From: Candidatus Roizmanbacteria bacterium GW2011_GWC1_37_12
Lineage (GTDB): Bacteria; Patescibacteriota; Microgenomatia; UBA1406; GWC2-37-13
Assembly (NCBI GenBank): GCA_000991135.1
Contig: LBST01000002.1
Coordinates: forward strand, 1-64,000
DNA length: 64,000 nt
Direction of reading: 5' to 3'
The notes beneath the pieces are model-generated. The model was not told the DNA's origin. It saw only the letters and a program-made list of their open reading frames with translations, and ran no database searches. This document shows positions 28,915 to 39,643 of this stretch, in pieces. Every line of letters begins with the position of its first letter. Position 1 is the stretch's first letter. The position numbers were made by a program, and so were the translations under genes.

Positions 28915-29649
28915 TTATATTTTATCACTTTGATCTAAGAGAAAGCTAGCTTTTATAAAACCAGATACATTCCTTAATCTCTCAACTACAAACTTCCAAT
29001 TGAATTTAATAATATCCTTATGCTTAAAATATAACCTCCACCAATTAACCATGTCCTGCCTCGCCTTAAAATTTCCCATCGTTTTTGTCGTCGTCATGTG
29101 ATTATGAAGAACTTTAGCGTCTTTAACGATCCCCATTTTATATCCGGCTTTTTTAAATCTCAAAAAAAAATCCACATCTTCAAGATAGGCAAAAAATCTC
29201 TCGTCAAATCCTTTCAATTTTTTAAAGACATTAGTTTTTATTAGTAAGCAAGCAGCAGTCAGCCCGTCTAATTCGTAATTCGTAATTCGTAATTCTTTAA
29301 TTAATTTAATCTTTCCATAGGGAAATACTTGATAACCGTAATTTTCAACTTCCCCATTCGGGTTAACCAAAATAGGGGATACTGCATCCAATTTACTTTT
29401 TTCTGCCACTTCGATTAAACGTTTAATCGAAGTATCATCATAGAATTCAATATCATCATTCAATATCAGCATCCACTTTGTCTTGACATCTTTTGCCCCC
29501 TTATTGACGCCTCCAGCAAACCCTAAGTTTTTCTTTTTATTATCAATAATAACGACTTTGTAAGGTTTGTCTTTAAAGTAATTTAATAAGTATTTTAAAC
29601 CTTTTACGTTATTTAAAGTTGGAATAACCACCGTTATCTTCACTTTCAT
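28915..29649 (-). CDS. Glycosyltransferase family 2
   Basis: TVVIPTLNNVKGLKYLL; LILNDDIEF; GFDERFFAYLEDVDFFLR. Confidence 0.93.
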   Translation of the reverse strand: MKVKITVVIPTLNNVKGLKYLLNYFKDKPYKVVIIDNKKKNLGFAGGVNKGAKDVKTKWMLILNDDIEFYDDTSIKRLIEVAEKSKLDAVSPILVNPNGEVENYGYQVFPYGKIKLIKELRITNYELDGLTAACLLIKTNVFKKLKGFDERFFAYLEDVDFFLRFKKAGYKMGIVKDAKVLHNHMTTTKTMGNFKARQDMVNWWRLYFKHKDIIKFNWKFVVERLRNVSGFIKASFLLDQSDKI

Positions 29650-29656
29650 AGCAGTA

Positions 29657-30670
29657 TTATAACAGTATTTTTCTTACCGATTTTATTATCGCCTCGCTAT
29701 CTATTTCTTCATAACGTAAAAGTTCTTCTGTTAAACCAGAACAAGGTATCTTACGAACACAAAGATGAACAAAATTAGTAATTCGTTGTTGAAGATTATT
29801 GACTAATAGAGATGAGATGGCTTCGCCGATCCCACCATAAGGATAATGGTCTTCGACTACTATAATATTTTTATATTCTTCAGTTAATTTGATAATTGTT
29901 TTTTCATCCAATGGCTTAACAGAATAACAATCCAACACTAAAGCGTCTATTCCTTCCTCGATAAGTTCCTTTTGTGCCTTTAATGCCTCGTGGACTGTTA
30001 TCCCTGCCGCTATAATCAGTATTTTTAATTTTTCATTTTTAGTTTTTAATTTAAAAATCTTGCTTCCTCCCATCTTAAATCTTTCATTTTCACTATAAAT
30101 AATGGGCGTTTTATTTCTTGTCAGTCTCAAATAAAATATTCCTTTATTTGCTGCCATAAGCTTAGTTAATTTTTTAGCTGATACGGCATCTGCCGGATAA
30201 AAAACAACGCTGTTTAAAATACTGCGAAACATGGCAATATCTTCAAGTCCCATCTGGGATGGGCCGTCGGCTCCTATCGAAACACCGGAGTGAGAACCGA
30301 CTATATTTAAGGACCCTGACCCGCTTTTACTAACTTGACTATATTGGGCCATCCTTACCTGATCAAACGTTTGGGTAAGAAAAGAAGCGAATGTGGAAAG
30401 AAAAGGAATATAGCCAATTTTTGAAAGACCCAAAGCAACGCTCATCATATTCTCTTCAGCGATGAACATCTCAAAAAACCGATCGGGAAATCTTTTTTGA
30501 AATTCATTTTCAAAGGTAGAATTGGCTACTTCAGCATCAAGAACGACGACGTTTTGATTTTCTTTACCAAGTTCAACCAGAGCTTCGCCATAAGCTCCTC
30601 GCGTGGAGTAGAAACTTGATTCCGAAATTCTTACTTTAAGTCTATTTAAAACTTTTTGAATTTTTTTCAT
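29657..30670 (-). CDS. Transketolase, C-terminal subunit
   Basis: GEALVELGKENQNVVVLDAEVANST, MFIAEENMMSVALGLSKIG, VVEDHYPYGGIGEAI. Confidence 0.92.
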   Translation of the reverse strand: MKKIQKVLNRLKVRISESSFYSTRGAYGEALVELGKENQNVVVLDAEVANSTFENEFQKRFPDRFFEMFIAEENMMSVALGLSKIGYIPFLSTFASFLTQTFDQVRMAQYSQVSKSGSGSLNIVGSHSGVSIGADGPSQMGLEDIAMFRSILNSVVFYPADAVSAKKLTKLMAANKGIFYLRLTRNKTPIIYSENERFKMGGSKIFKLKTKNEKLKILIIAAGITVHEALKAQKELIEEGIDALVLDCYSVKPLDEKTIIKLTEEYKNIIVVEDHYPYGGIGEAISSLLVNNLQQRITNFVHLCVRKIPCSGLTEELLRYEEIDSEAIIKSVRKILL

Positions 30671-31524
30671 TTGTCTAATTCTTTTATCGCTAATCTCAAC
30701 TCCTTTTTATCAAGTGTCTTTCCATGCCAGTTTTCTTTATTTTCCAAAAAAGACACACCCTTACCTTTGATTGTTTTGGCAATGACCATTTTAGGTTTTG
30801 AAGCATGCGTTCCCGAAGAAACCTTTTTAAAAGCTCTATATATTTCACTTATTACATGTCCATTTTCAATAATAATTGTTTCCCAACCAAAAGCCCTAGC
30901 TTTTTTCTCATAGTTATAGATGTCCCAACCTTCTTCAGTTTCCCCATACTGTCCGAGACGATTAACGTCTATTATTGCTATTAAATTATTTAATTTATAG
31001 TAGGCGGCAATTTCCATCGCCTCCCAAACCTGTCCCTCGGCCATTTCAGAATCTCCTAAAAGTACCCAAATCTTTGGCTCTCTCTTTATTTTTAATTTTT
31101 TATTCTTAATTCTCAATTTTACTCCGAGCGCCATTCCTACACCAACAGATAATCCTTGCCCTAGGCTTCCTGCTGCTACATCAATAAAATCAAGTTTTGG
31201 AACAGGATGGCCCTCATACGGCGAGCCAAATTTTCTCAGTCGATTTACCCAATCAGAGGGAACAACGCCCAAAGCCGAATAAAGAGCATACAAAAGCGGT
31301 GCAGCGTGACCTTTGGAAAGAAGGAATTTGTCGTTTTTATCAAAAAATCCTCTGAAAAATAAGGTTGTTAAAAGCTCGACTGCTGAAAGCGAAGAAGTCG
31401 GATGACCGCTTCCTGCATTTGTTGTCGAAACTAAGATTTCATATCTGACTTTTTTGCAAATTTCTCTTAATTTACCTTCATCCATATATTTAAGAGTAAC
31501 AAAATCTAATAAATAATCCAACAA
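30667..31524 (-). CDS. Transketolase, N-terminal subunit
   Basis: GSGHPTSSLSAVELL, LSKGHAAPLLYA, AAGSLGQGLSVGVGMALG, GDSEMAEGQVWEA. Confidence 0.94.
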   Translation of the reverse strand: MLDYLLDFVTLKYMDEGKLREICKKVRYEILVSTTNAGSGHPTSSLSAVELLTTLFFRGFFDKNDKFLLSKGHAAPLLYALYSALGVVPSDWVNRLRKFGSPYEGHPVPKLDFIDVAAGSLGQGLSVGVGMALGVKLRIKNKKLKIKREPKIWVLLGDSEMAEGQVWEAMEIAAYYKLNNLIAIIDVNRLGQYGETEEGWDIYNYEKKARAFGWETIIIENGHVISEIYRAFKKVSSGTHASKPKMVIAKTIKGKGVSFLENKENWHGKTLDKKELRLAIKELDK

Positions 31525-31569
31525 AAACCATCATCTTCTTTCTTAGATTCTTTTTGGTAGAATAAATGA

Positions 31570-32898
31570 ATGAATATTGCCTTTGAGATCAGCCCGATGA
31601 TGACTGCTTCCGGGTCATTCGGTGATAAATCCGGAGTCTACCGGTATACCTACGGTATGATAACTTCTTTCAGCAAGTATCTGAAAAAAAAAGACAGGAA
31701 ATCAAAAATCATTCTTTTCTCATTCAACTACGATTTTCTCAAACAACCTCTCAATCCGGAGCTATATGATCTTTTTAAAAACAATAACGTCGTTTACTTG
31801 GACAAATTATCAAAGCTTCGTAAGAAAAGATTCATCGACGGTGAATTTTTTGACATTCCTTTGATCAAGGGAATTTTAAAACCTTTTAATAGAATATTCG
31901 GACTAAAAACAATGTACTCTAAATTTTTGAATACGGTAAAATTTGAAAATTATCTGAAAGACCTAGATCGCGAGTTTAAAAAAAGATCGGTCACCCATAT
32001 CGTTCATTCGGAGACCAGTTTTTTTCCATTAAAGGAATACAAAAATATCATTACCATATACGATCTGACCGCTTTTATTGTGCCGGAGTTCCATCGGTCG
32101 GAGACCATTGACCTACAGACAAGGAAGTTAAAATTTGCCAAAAAACACTGCCAGGGGATAATCTGCATTAGCCAATCGACCAAAAGAGACCTATTGAACT
32201 ATTCCCGCGAGTTTAGACAAAAAAAAATTATGATCGGTTATCCAGGCGTAGAAGAATTATTCTTAAAAAATGTAAAATCAGATCATAACAAAAATCATCA
32301 TATTATTTGCCTTATAAATAATAAAAAGATCTCTATAAAATCTAAGAAATATTTTCTTTACTACGGTACCTTTGAACCAAGAAAGAATTTGAATTATCTC
32401 GTAAAAGCTTTTATCGATCTGATCGAATCTAAAAAAATTCCTGAAAATTTTAAACTTTTAATGATTGGGGGGAAAGGATGGGGTGATATAAGAACTAAAA
32501 TAATAGATTATCTTAAGGAAAATTACCCTGCTGAAGATAAAATACCGATAACCATATCTAATTTTATCAATGATAAAGACTTAATTAAAATAATTAAAAA
32601 TGCCTATGCTTTAGTTTATCCCAGTTTTTATGAAGGATTTGGTCTTCCTGTTCTTGAAAGCATGGTACTCGGAACACCGGTAATCTGTTCGGAAAATTCG
32701 TCGTTAACCGAAGTAGGCGGAGATTCGGTCTTATATGTCAACCCCAGAAATTTCAATGATTTAAAGGTTAAGATTTCTTACTTGATAAAAAATAAAAAGA
32801 TTGCTCATATAATGTCCAAGGATGGCTTGGAGCAAAGTAAGAAATTTAATTGGACTGACACCGCAAAAAAGTTCTACAAATTTATAAAAGAATTATAG
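31570..32898 (+). CDS. Glycosyltransferase family 4 (GT1-type)
   Basis: YYGTFEPRKNLNYLVKAF, ALVYPSFYEGFGLPVLESMVLGTPVICSENSSLTEVGGD. Confidence 0.94.
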   Translation: MNIAFEISPMMTASGSFGDKSGVYRYTYGMITSFSKYLKKKDRKSKIILFSFNYDFLKQPLNPELYDLFKNNNVVYLDKLSKLRKKRFIDGEFFDIPLIKGILKPFNRIFGLKTMYSKFLNTVKFENYLKDLDREFKKRSVTHIVHSETSFFPLKEYKNIITIYDLTAFIVPEFHRSETIDLQTRKLKFAKKHCQGIICISQSTKRDLLNYSREFRQKKIMIGYPGVEELFLKNVKSDHNKNHHIICLINNKKISIKSKKYFLYYGTFEPRKNLNYLVKAFIDLIESKKIPENFKLLMIGGKGWGDIRTKIIDYLKENYPAEDKIPITISNFINDKDLIKIIKNAYALVYPSFYEGFGLPVLESMVLGTPVICSENSSLTEVGGDSVLYVNPRNFNDLKVKISYLIKNKKIAHIMSKDGLEQSKKFNWTDTAKKFYKFIKEL

Positions 32899-32899
32899 T

Positions 32900-35134
32900 C
32901 TAATTTATCGAAATCTTTCTGAACTTTACGAATAACTCCCTGTTGTCCGTATTTCCTGGAAATATTTCTGAAGGTCTATATCCATTATCATATACAAAAC
33001 TAATATTGTGGACGCCTCTTCCGAAAAAAGAATTTATCGGCAATGAATTAATAGACCATTTTTCTTTAATAGTTAATGAACCGATTTCTTTGCCGTCTAT
33101 ATAGATTGTAATATTTTGCGGTTCTTTTAACGTTTGCGCCTCAATGGTAAGATTCGAAATAAAATCATTTTTCGAAACAAGCCTTAATCTGGATTCTTTA
33201 CTGTTTGCCCATCTTATCTCACCTTCAATAATATCGAAACCGAATATTAACAGACTGTCCTCATAATCATTTTTTCCGATTTCGATAAGCGAAAGGTCTC
33301 TGTTAGATTGTAAAAGACATTCCTCGGCGTTGCATATATGCCCAAGCTGAAAGTATTCATTGTTCCAAATGATATCTTTAAGAATTATCTTGGGAGGCGG
33401 TAGCCAAGGATTTAGTTTTGATAATAAAACCAAGCTATTATCCGGTACTTTGTTTTTATGCTGATCATCGTTAAATAGCGTCGGTACACTCGAAATGTTT
33501 TTGTAATAAATAAAATATTCCATCCAATTTCTTTTCCATAGCGGGATTTTATCATTCACAAAACTTTCTATGTATATGGGTTCGTTTATATTTTGATTTT
33601 TCAACCCTAACAACGACGAATATGATTCATCTACCGAAAGCCTTCCACCAATAAATCTTCTGTTAAGCTTGAGTCCAGAAAATATGACTAGTCCGGCAAG
33701 AAAACAAATAATGACTTTGAAAAAGAGGGGTTTTTTTAAGGTTTCAAGGAGATGGGTAATTCCGATTGAAAAGATAATTAACCAAACTGGCAAGGTATAG
33801 GTAAGCGCCCGGTTATAAATAAAAAAATTAGGTTTATGGATACCCAACAAATAGTAAAAAAACAAGTAAACAATAAGATAACTTATAATTAATAGTTTTT
33901 TTTTCGATACCATCACTCCATAGATTATAACGATAGCTGTCAATAAACTAAGAAGTATGGCAATTAACGAAGGCAACGGAGAAAACGAATGGATACTGTA
34001 AAAACCGATCGCTTCAAACGGATTTGCAAAGGGAATTTTCTCGCGGAATAACTCCCAGCCTATCGGTTGGTTCGGATCAGCCTTGAAAGCTAAGTTAAAA
34101 TCAAAAAATATCGAATAAACGATGGAAATCGAACCGCTTAGGATCGCAACTAGCGCTATTTTCATAAATTTTATTAGATTGGAGATGATGTTTTTCTTTA
34201 ACAATAAGGATATTAATAAAAAAAGGCCAAGCGGTGCAACCACAAAAAAAGCCGGTTCATGATATGTAAAATATAGCACTGATATAGACCCTCCTATCAA
34301 ATAATCATATCTGTTAAAAAAGACTTTGTTATTTTTTTCGTCTTCTATATATGAATATAATAAAATTAACAAAAACATCTGTATGCCCCAAAAAAGCGTT
34401 TGACCGAAAAAGTCATGATAAAGCATATAAAGCAGATTAGCGTTGAAAGTTGCAATAACCATTAAAAAACCTAAAACAATAAGACTTCCTTTGTAAATAA
34501 TTTTCAAAAATATAAAAAAAAGCGGCAAGGTCAAAGCAAACAATATTACCTCGAAAAGATAAATAAATTGATAGCTTTCCAGCTGAAATAAATTAATAAA
34601 AAATGACCCGATAATCGGAGGTCCGAACCGGTAAAATCCTCCTAATAAATTGCTTATAGTTTCAGGTACGGACGTATAATAGATTTCAATAATGGGATGG
34701 TTTACCAAATAATCAGCCGAGGTTACGTAGGCAATAATATCATTATTACCCATAGACAACGAAGTCAAAGTTCTATCACGCACGACTAAGGGACTGGTAT
34801 TAAAAACAATGCTCATGCCTATAAATAAAGCGATTATTAATTCTTGCTTCAAATCGAAAGTGATCTTAAACTTTTTTCCCAAAATTGCAGCGATATCTAA
34901 AATAAGCGAAAAAGCAATGACAGATGGAGAAACCTGTTTTACTGTTAAACCGGTAAAACTCAAAATAACCAGGCTAAATATAAGAAAAAAGGCCCCAAGC
35001 CAGGGGATCAACCAAAAAGCGTATTTCTTTAGCGGAGACGGAATAATGAATTGGGCCAAACCGTAGCCCAATACAAAAAGAGCGAGAATGGTTAAAAACG
35101 AATAGACGATGATCGTTAGCGTTATTGAAATCAT
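32900..35134 (-). CDS. Large multi-TM protein, family A, with C-terminal soluble module
   Basis: Paralogous to 35140-37353 and 39644-41476 (N-terminal KYAFWLIPWLG...GNNDIIAYV). Confidence 0.75.
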   Translation of the reverse strand: MISITLTIIVYSFLTILALFVLGYGLAQFIIPSPLKKYAFWLIPWLGAFFLIFSLVILSFTGLTVKQVSPSVIAFSLILDIAAILGKKFKITFDLKQELIIALFIGMSIVFNTSPLVVRDRTLTSLSMGNNDIIAYVTSADYLVNHPIIEIYYTSVPETISNLLGGFYRFGPPIIGSFFINLFQLESYQFIYLFEVILFALTLPLFFIFLKIIYKGSLIVLGFLMVIATFNANLLYMLYHDFFGQTLFWGIQMFLLILLYSYIEDEKNNKVFFNRYDYLIGGSISVLYFTYHEPAFFVVAPLGLFLLISLLLKKNIISNLIKFMKIALVAILSGSISIVYSIFFDFNLAFKADPNQPIGWELFREKIPFANPFEAIGFYSIHSFSPLPSLIAILLSLLTAIVIIYGVMVSKKKLLIISYLIVYLFFYYLLGIHKPNFFIYNRALTYTLPVWLIIFSIGITHLLETLKKPLFFKVIICFLAGLVIFSGLKLNRRFIGGRLSVDESYSSLLGLKNQNINEPIYIESFVNDKIPLWKRNWMEYFIYYKNISSVPTLFNDDQHKNKVPDNSLVLLSKLNPWLPPPKIILKDIIWNNEYFQLGHICNAEECLLQSNRDLSLIEIGKNDYEDSLLIFGFDIIEGEIRWANSKESRLRLVSKNDFISNLTIEAQTLKEPQNITIYIDGKEIGSLTIKEKWSINSLPINSFFGRGVHNISFVYDNGYRPSEIFPGNTDNRELFVKFRKISIN

Positions 35135-35139
35135 ATTTT

Positions 35140-37353
35140 TTACTCTAAACTAATCCGTTTGAAATTAACGGCCAGATCCCGATTATCGGCCGATCGGCTT
35201 ATCTCCGAAGGCTTATAGGTATGTGCGTAAGAAAAAAGCAACGAATGAGATCCCACCGGAAGAGGTTTTTTAAATTCAACTACGTACTTTCCAAACATTT
35301 CTGACGGAGAAAATGACCCTACATATTCACCGTCTATGGTTATTGTCACGATTTGCGGTGATTTGAGGGTCAAGGCTTCAATTATGATCTTTGATTTTAC
35401 GCCATCGTTATTTATCAGTCGTAGACTTGACTGTTTTCCTTCCGTCCACCTGTTCTCCGGTTCGCTTGCGCTCCAGCCGCTTAAAAGCAGACTATCTTCG
35501 AAACTTGAAAGTCCGAAATTAATCGTTGACAAATTTTCCGATGAGCTCATTAGGCATTGATCGTTGCTGCATAAGCGACCTATCCTGAAATAGTCGTTTT
35601 CCCAAATGATGTCTTTTAAGACTATTCTTGGGGAATTGACATAGGTATTTGGTTTATGGACCAAAACGAGGCTGTTTTCCGGGACGGTTAACTTTTTCCC
35701 GCTTTCGGCGACCACCGGTAAAATAGGAATCCTGTTCAGGTTTAAAAAATAAGGCAGCCACATATAGTTCCAAAAGGGGATACCCTGTTTAATGTCGTTC
35801 TCAAGATAAAGTGGCTCGTTAATAAATTGTTTTTCTTTTTGGATTTCCTGCAGGGATATGTATTGTTTATTGACTGTGAGCCCTTCGCTGACGAATCTTT
35901 TTACCAGCTTATAAGCCATGAAAAATTCCGATATGACCATAAGGACAACTATCGAATAAAGAATGGTTTTATTTTTTTTGAAAGAAGACTCAAAGCCGAT
36001 AACTAATATACTTATGAATATAGGCAAAGTGTAGGAAATAATTCTTGCGTAATCGAAAAAATTCTGATTGATAAATATTGCTTTTAATAGAATGCCAATA
36101 AAAATAATAAGGAAACTAAAAATCAGCAGTTTATATCTTATCTTTAAAAAACCAATGACTAATATAACAATTACCAATAAACTAAAAAATATCGCAATCA
36201 AAGACGGAAGAGGAGGATATGAATGTATGCTGTAGAAACCCAGCGCCTCAAATGGATTGGCAAAAGGTACTTCGCTTCTGAAAACCTGCCAGCCTATGGG
36301 CAGATTGCTTAAAGACGAGGGCTTTAGCATATTGACTAAAAAACGGAAACTGTAAATTATCGACGGCAAACTCATTGTAAGTGTTATCAAAGCGATTCCG
36401 ATTAATTTATTTAATAACTCTTTTGTTTTCTCCCTTAAAATCAACTTGAAAATAAAAAACAAAGCAAAGGGGATGACAAAAAAAGGGGCTATCTCCTGAT
36501 AAGAAAAATATATCGTCGAAAGTCCCAAAGAAATAACTAATGCCTGCGAAAAATCCTGGTTGCTTTTTTCATTGGAATAAAAATAATTGATCGCATGTAT
36601 CAGCAAAAATATCGTCAGTCCTCTGAATAATATGTGAGGGAAAAAATTATGATACAGCATGTATAGTAAATTGACGTTAAAAGCGGTAAGGATGAAGGAT
36701 AAAATTAGAGTCATTATGCTTTTTTTGTAAAGGTATTTCACTAGGATATAGGTAAGTGAAACAGCCAGCGAAAAGAACGTTACTTGAACAATATAACTAA
36801 TTTGATACGCTTTGAGGCGAAATAGGTATTGAAAAAAACTATAAATGAAATTCGGCCCCCACCTGAAAGCTCCTACCAACATATTATCGGCGCCGAAGCT
36901 GGCCTTTGTTATAAAAGCATCAAGAAGAGAATTTGATAAGAGGAAGTCGGACGCTCCGACATAATCTCCGATATCGTTATTGCCGAATGATATCGTGGTT
37001 GGATAATTTACCAGCCTGATAAGTGGATATAAGTTAAAAAAAATGCTGAATAATATCAGAAAGGCCGTCAAAAAGTCTTCACTCCTATCAAATTTCAGGA
37101 TATTTTTTTTTAGGAACAAGATATAGCCGTTCAAGATCGATGAAAAAACTAAGATAGCCGGGGCAATGATCTTCATCGGCAGCCCCAAAGAACTCATCAA
37201 AACCGAAAAAACGATAAGATAAATTGTCCCGTACCAAGGCGTAAACCAAAAAGCATATCCTTTTAATTTATTGGGAATAATAATAGCCGTAATTCCATAA
37301 CCAAGATAAAACATCGCAAACAAAGTTAAAAGAGAGTAAAAAAAAATTACCAT
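35140..37353 (-). CDS. Large multi-TM protein, family A, with C-terminal soluble module
   Basis: Paralog; C-terminal GSHSLLFSYAHTYKPSEISRSADNRDLAVNFKRISLE. Confidence 0.75.
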   Translation of the reverse strand: MVIFFYSLLTLFAMFYLGYGITAIIIPNKLKGYAFWFTPWYGTIYLIVFSVLMSSLGLPMKIIAPAILVFSSILNGYILFLKKNILKFDRSEDFLTAFLILFSIFFNLYPLIRLVNYPTTISFGNNDIGDYVGASDFLLSNSLLDAFITKASFGADNMLVGAFRWGPNFIYSFFQYLFRLKAYQISYIVQVTFFSLAVSLTYILVKYLYKKSIMTLILSFILTAFNVNLLYMLYHNFFPHILFRGLTIFLLIHAINYFYSNEKSNQDFSQALVISLGLSTIYFSYQEIAPFFVIPFALFFIFKLILREKTKELLNKLIGIALITLTMSLPSIIYSFRFLVNMLKPSSLSNLPIGWQVFRSEVPFANPFEALGFYSIHSYPPLPSLIAIFFSLLVIVILVIGFLKIRYKLLIFSFLIIFIGILLKAIFINQNFFDYARIISYTLPIFISILVIGFESSFKKNKTILYSIVVLMVISEFFMAYKLVKRFVSEGLTVNKQYISLQEIQKEKQFINEPLYLENDIKQGIPFWNYMWLPYFLNLNRIPILPVVAESGKKLTVPENSLVLVHKPNTYVNSPRIVLKDIIWENDYFRIGRLCSNDQCLMSSSENLSTINFGLSSFEDSLLLSGWSASEPENRWTEGKQSSLRLINNDGVKSKIIIEALTLKSPQIVTITIDGEYVGSFSPSEMFGKYVVEFKKPLPVGSHSLLFSYAHTYKPSEISRSADNRDLAVNFKRISLE

Positions 37354-37356
37354 AAT

Positions 37357-39624
37357 CTAGGTTTCTGACAAAAATATCTTGGTAAATTTACCACCAAGCT
37401 GTCTTCGATCAAGACTACCTTCCATCACTTCAGCTGGTCGATATGATTTACCAAACATAAAATATATCGTATTTATGCCTTCGTCAAGAACCTTATCCAC
37501 CTTCATGGAATAATCTTTAACATCGGTTGTCATATTAATCTTTCCGACTTTTTCCTTGTTCAGGTATATAGTTACCGGTTGATTCTTATAAAAAGCCGCT
37601 CCGGAAAAATTTAGTTTCATTTTCCGTTTTTTATTTACCTTAAACATGACACTGCTTCTTCTGTCAACCCAGCGGAATTTTTCTTCCGGATAGTGCCAGC
37701 CGAATCCCAGGTAACTAGCAGAGAATCGATCGGTCAAATCTAAACTAAGAACTTCTTTATTTTCCAGAGGCCTCTCCCATAAAGAATAGTTGCCGTCTGT
37801 TTTTACTTTATTAAATCCAAGTTCGTTTAAGGTCGAAGACAAAGTCGCCATATATCTTCTTTCGTCATCGCTTATTACATACTTTAAATCAAGAAAATTA
37901 ATGGCATCTTTGCTTTTTTCTATGTCTATCTTTTGCCACTTTGGAAGATCTGATCTATCTATTATCGGATTTTTGTTTATATCACCATCGATGGCACGGC
38001 CGACAAACCCCAAAAAAGGATTCTCCTGATAATAGGATTTTTTGTAATCGGCGATCCTTCCTGTATATCCACCCAAGACCGGCTTTTTATGGATCGACTC
38101 ACCGATGATCATCTGAAAAGCATCTCCGTCGCCGAAGTAAGTAAAGCCGTCTCTCACGGTAAACGGTATCTCCAAGACGGTCGATCTTTCAGGATCTCTT
38201 TTGATTACGTTATACAGCATGTTGGGATATTTTTTCGGCGGGGGAGCGTTTGGATCGACGAAATACCGCTGGTCGAGAATAAAAATCACGAAAAGAATAA
38301 TGAAAAATATTTTTTTAAAATTGGCTGACTTATTTTTTATATAAAAATTTAATATATAGGCCGAAACCAAATAAGCGAAAAAAATAAAGGCAACTATTAT
38401 TCTTCCAGGAACCCTGACGTTATTTAAGAACGGGATATAATGCAAAACTATGTAGGGAAGGGGAACGACGATTTTTATACCGTCATCAACGGTCAAAGTC
38501 CAGTGGCCAAAAACGTGCAGGAAAGGTCCAAGAGTGAGAATTAAGAAAACAAGACTCGTTAAAAAGAAAGGCATTAAGTTTTTTTTCGTTTCTTTGTTTA
38601 TTTTTCTGTAAAAAACAAATAGGAAAAAAAACGACCCCAAGATAATTATTCCCGGATAGGTAAAATTTTCAAATATTAACCGCGATCCAGGCGTATAAAG
38701 CTGTAAGAATAGCTTAAAAGGAAATATTAAAAACGGAAACCTGGTAAAAAGCCAACTGTAACTGCTGGGGATGAAGTAATTGAAAAGATCAGAGGCAAAT
38801 TCGATCGCTCCTCCCCAGCCATCGGTTTTCGGGACGATATCAAATCTGAACATGTCGTATAAAGCCGTCAACCAAGGAGTGAGAAAAATAAGAATCAGGA
38901 CCGCTTTCAAAATCATGAATCTCCATGACTTTTTCAGTTCCAAAAAAAAAGTTTTTCTTTCAAAAACTAAGAAATAGACAATCAACGAAAATATTGAAAT
39001 GAGAAGCATGACAAAATAATAGAAGTTTAACCAAAGGGCAAGTACAAAGAAGATAGACGATCCTAAAATATTTAGAAGTCTTTCTTTAATATTTTTTGTC
39101 GTAAAAAAGCGAGTGACGAATAAATAAAACCAGGGAAAAACGAAATGGCACCAGTAGCTTAAGTGTCCTCCTCTTGGCAGGAGAAATGTCATGTAACCGA
39201 ACGCGGCGCCGATTATGAATGAAAGAACTTTATTGATATTGAGCTTTCTTAAAAGAAGGTACATTCCGACGTTTGCCGCCAAAAGAGATAGGGCAACGAC
39301 GATGGACAAAGACTGATGGGTCGAAAGATATGCCTTAAACAACGGATAAAACAATCCGTTACCAGCGTCAACCAATCCAAGGTATAAACCAAACGGGTAT
39401 AACATATTTTTCACTAGCCCAAATGGGTTATTGCCAGCAACCAACTGCTCATAGAATTTTTCTGTCAGCCAGCCGTAAGCTTGGACTTCACCCCAAACCG
39501 CTCCTATTTTTGACTTATCAAATATCAGTTGGTTCCAAAAAAGATTGATATTAAAAAAAAGATTGATAATAAAGTAGCCAAAAAAAACAAAAACCATTTC
39601 GAGGCGTTTGATTATTTTATACAT
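37357..39624 (-). CDS. Large multi-TM protein, family B (GT-C-like), with C-terminal soluble module
   Basis: Paralogous to 41476-43320; C-terminal GINTIYFMFGKSYRPAEVMEGSLDRRQLGGKFTKIFL. Confidence 0.75.
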   Translation of the reverse strand: MYKIIKRLEMVFVFFGYFIINLFFNINLFWNQLIFDKSKIGAVWGEVQAYGWLTEKFYEQLVAGNNPFGLVKNMLYPFGLYLGLVDAGNGLFYPLFKAYLSTHQSLSIVVALSLLAANVGMYLLLRKLNINKVLSFIIGAAFGYMTFLLPRGGHLSYWCHFVFPWFYLFVTRFFTTKNIKERLLNILGSSIFFVLALWLNFYYFVMLLISIFSLIVYFLVFERKTFFLELKKSWRFMILKAVLILIFLTPWLTALYDMFRFDIVPKTDGWGGAIEFASDLFNYFIPSSYSWLFTRFPFLIFPFKLFLQLYTPGSRLIFENFTYPGIIILGSFFFLFVFYRKINKETKKNLMPFFLTSLVFLILTLGPFLHVFGHWTLTVDDGIKIVVPLPYIVLHYIPFLNNVRVPGRIIVAFIFFAYLVSAYILNFYIKNKSANFKKIFFIILFVIFILDQRYFVDPNAPPPKKYPNMLYNVIKRDPERSTVLEIPFTVRDGFTYFGDGDAFQMIIGESIHKKPVLGGYTGRIADYKKSYYQENPFLGFVGRAIDGDINKNPIIDRSDLPKWQKIDIEKSKDAINFLDLKYVISDDERRYMATLSSTLNELGFNKVKTDGNYSLWERPLENKEVLSLDLTDRFSASYLGFGWHYPEEKFRWVDRRSSVMFKVNKKRKMKLNFSGAAFYKNQPVTIYLNKEKVGKINMTTDVKDYSMKVDKVLDEGINTIYFMFGKSYRPAEVMEGSLDRRQLGGKFTKIFLSET

Positions 39625-39643
39625 ATGATTGCCGGAACTACTT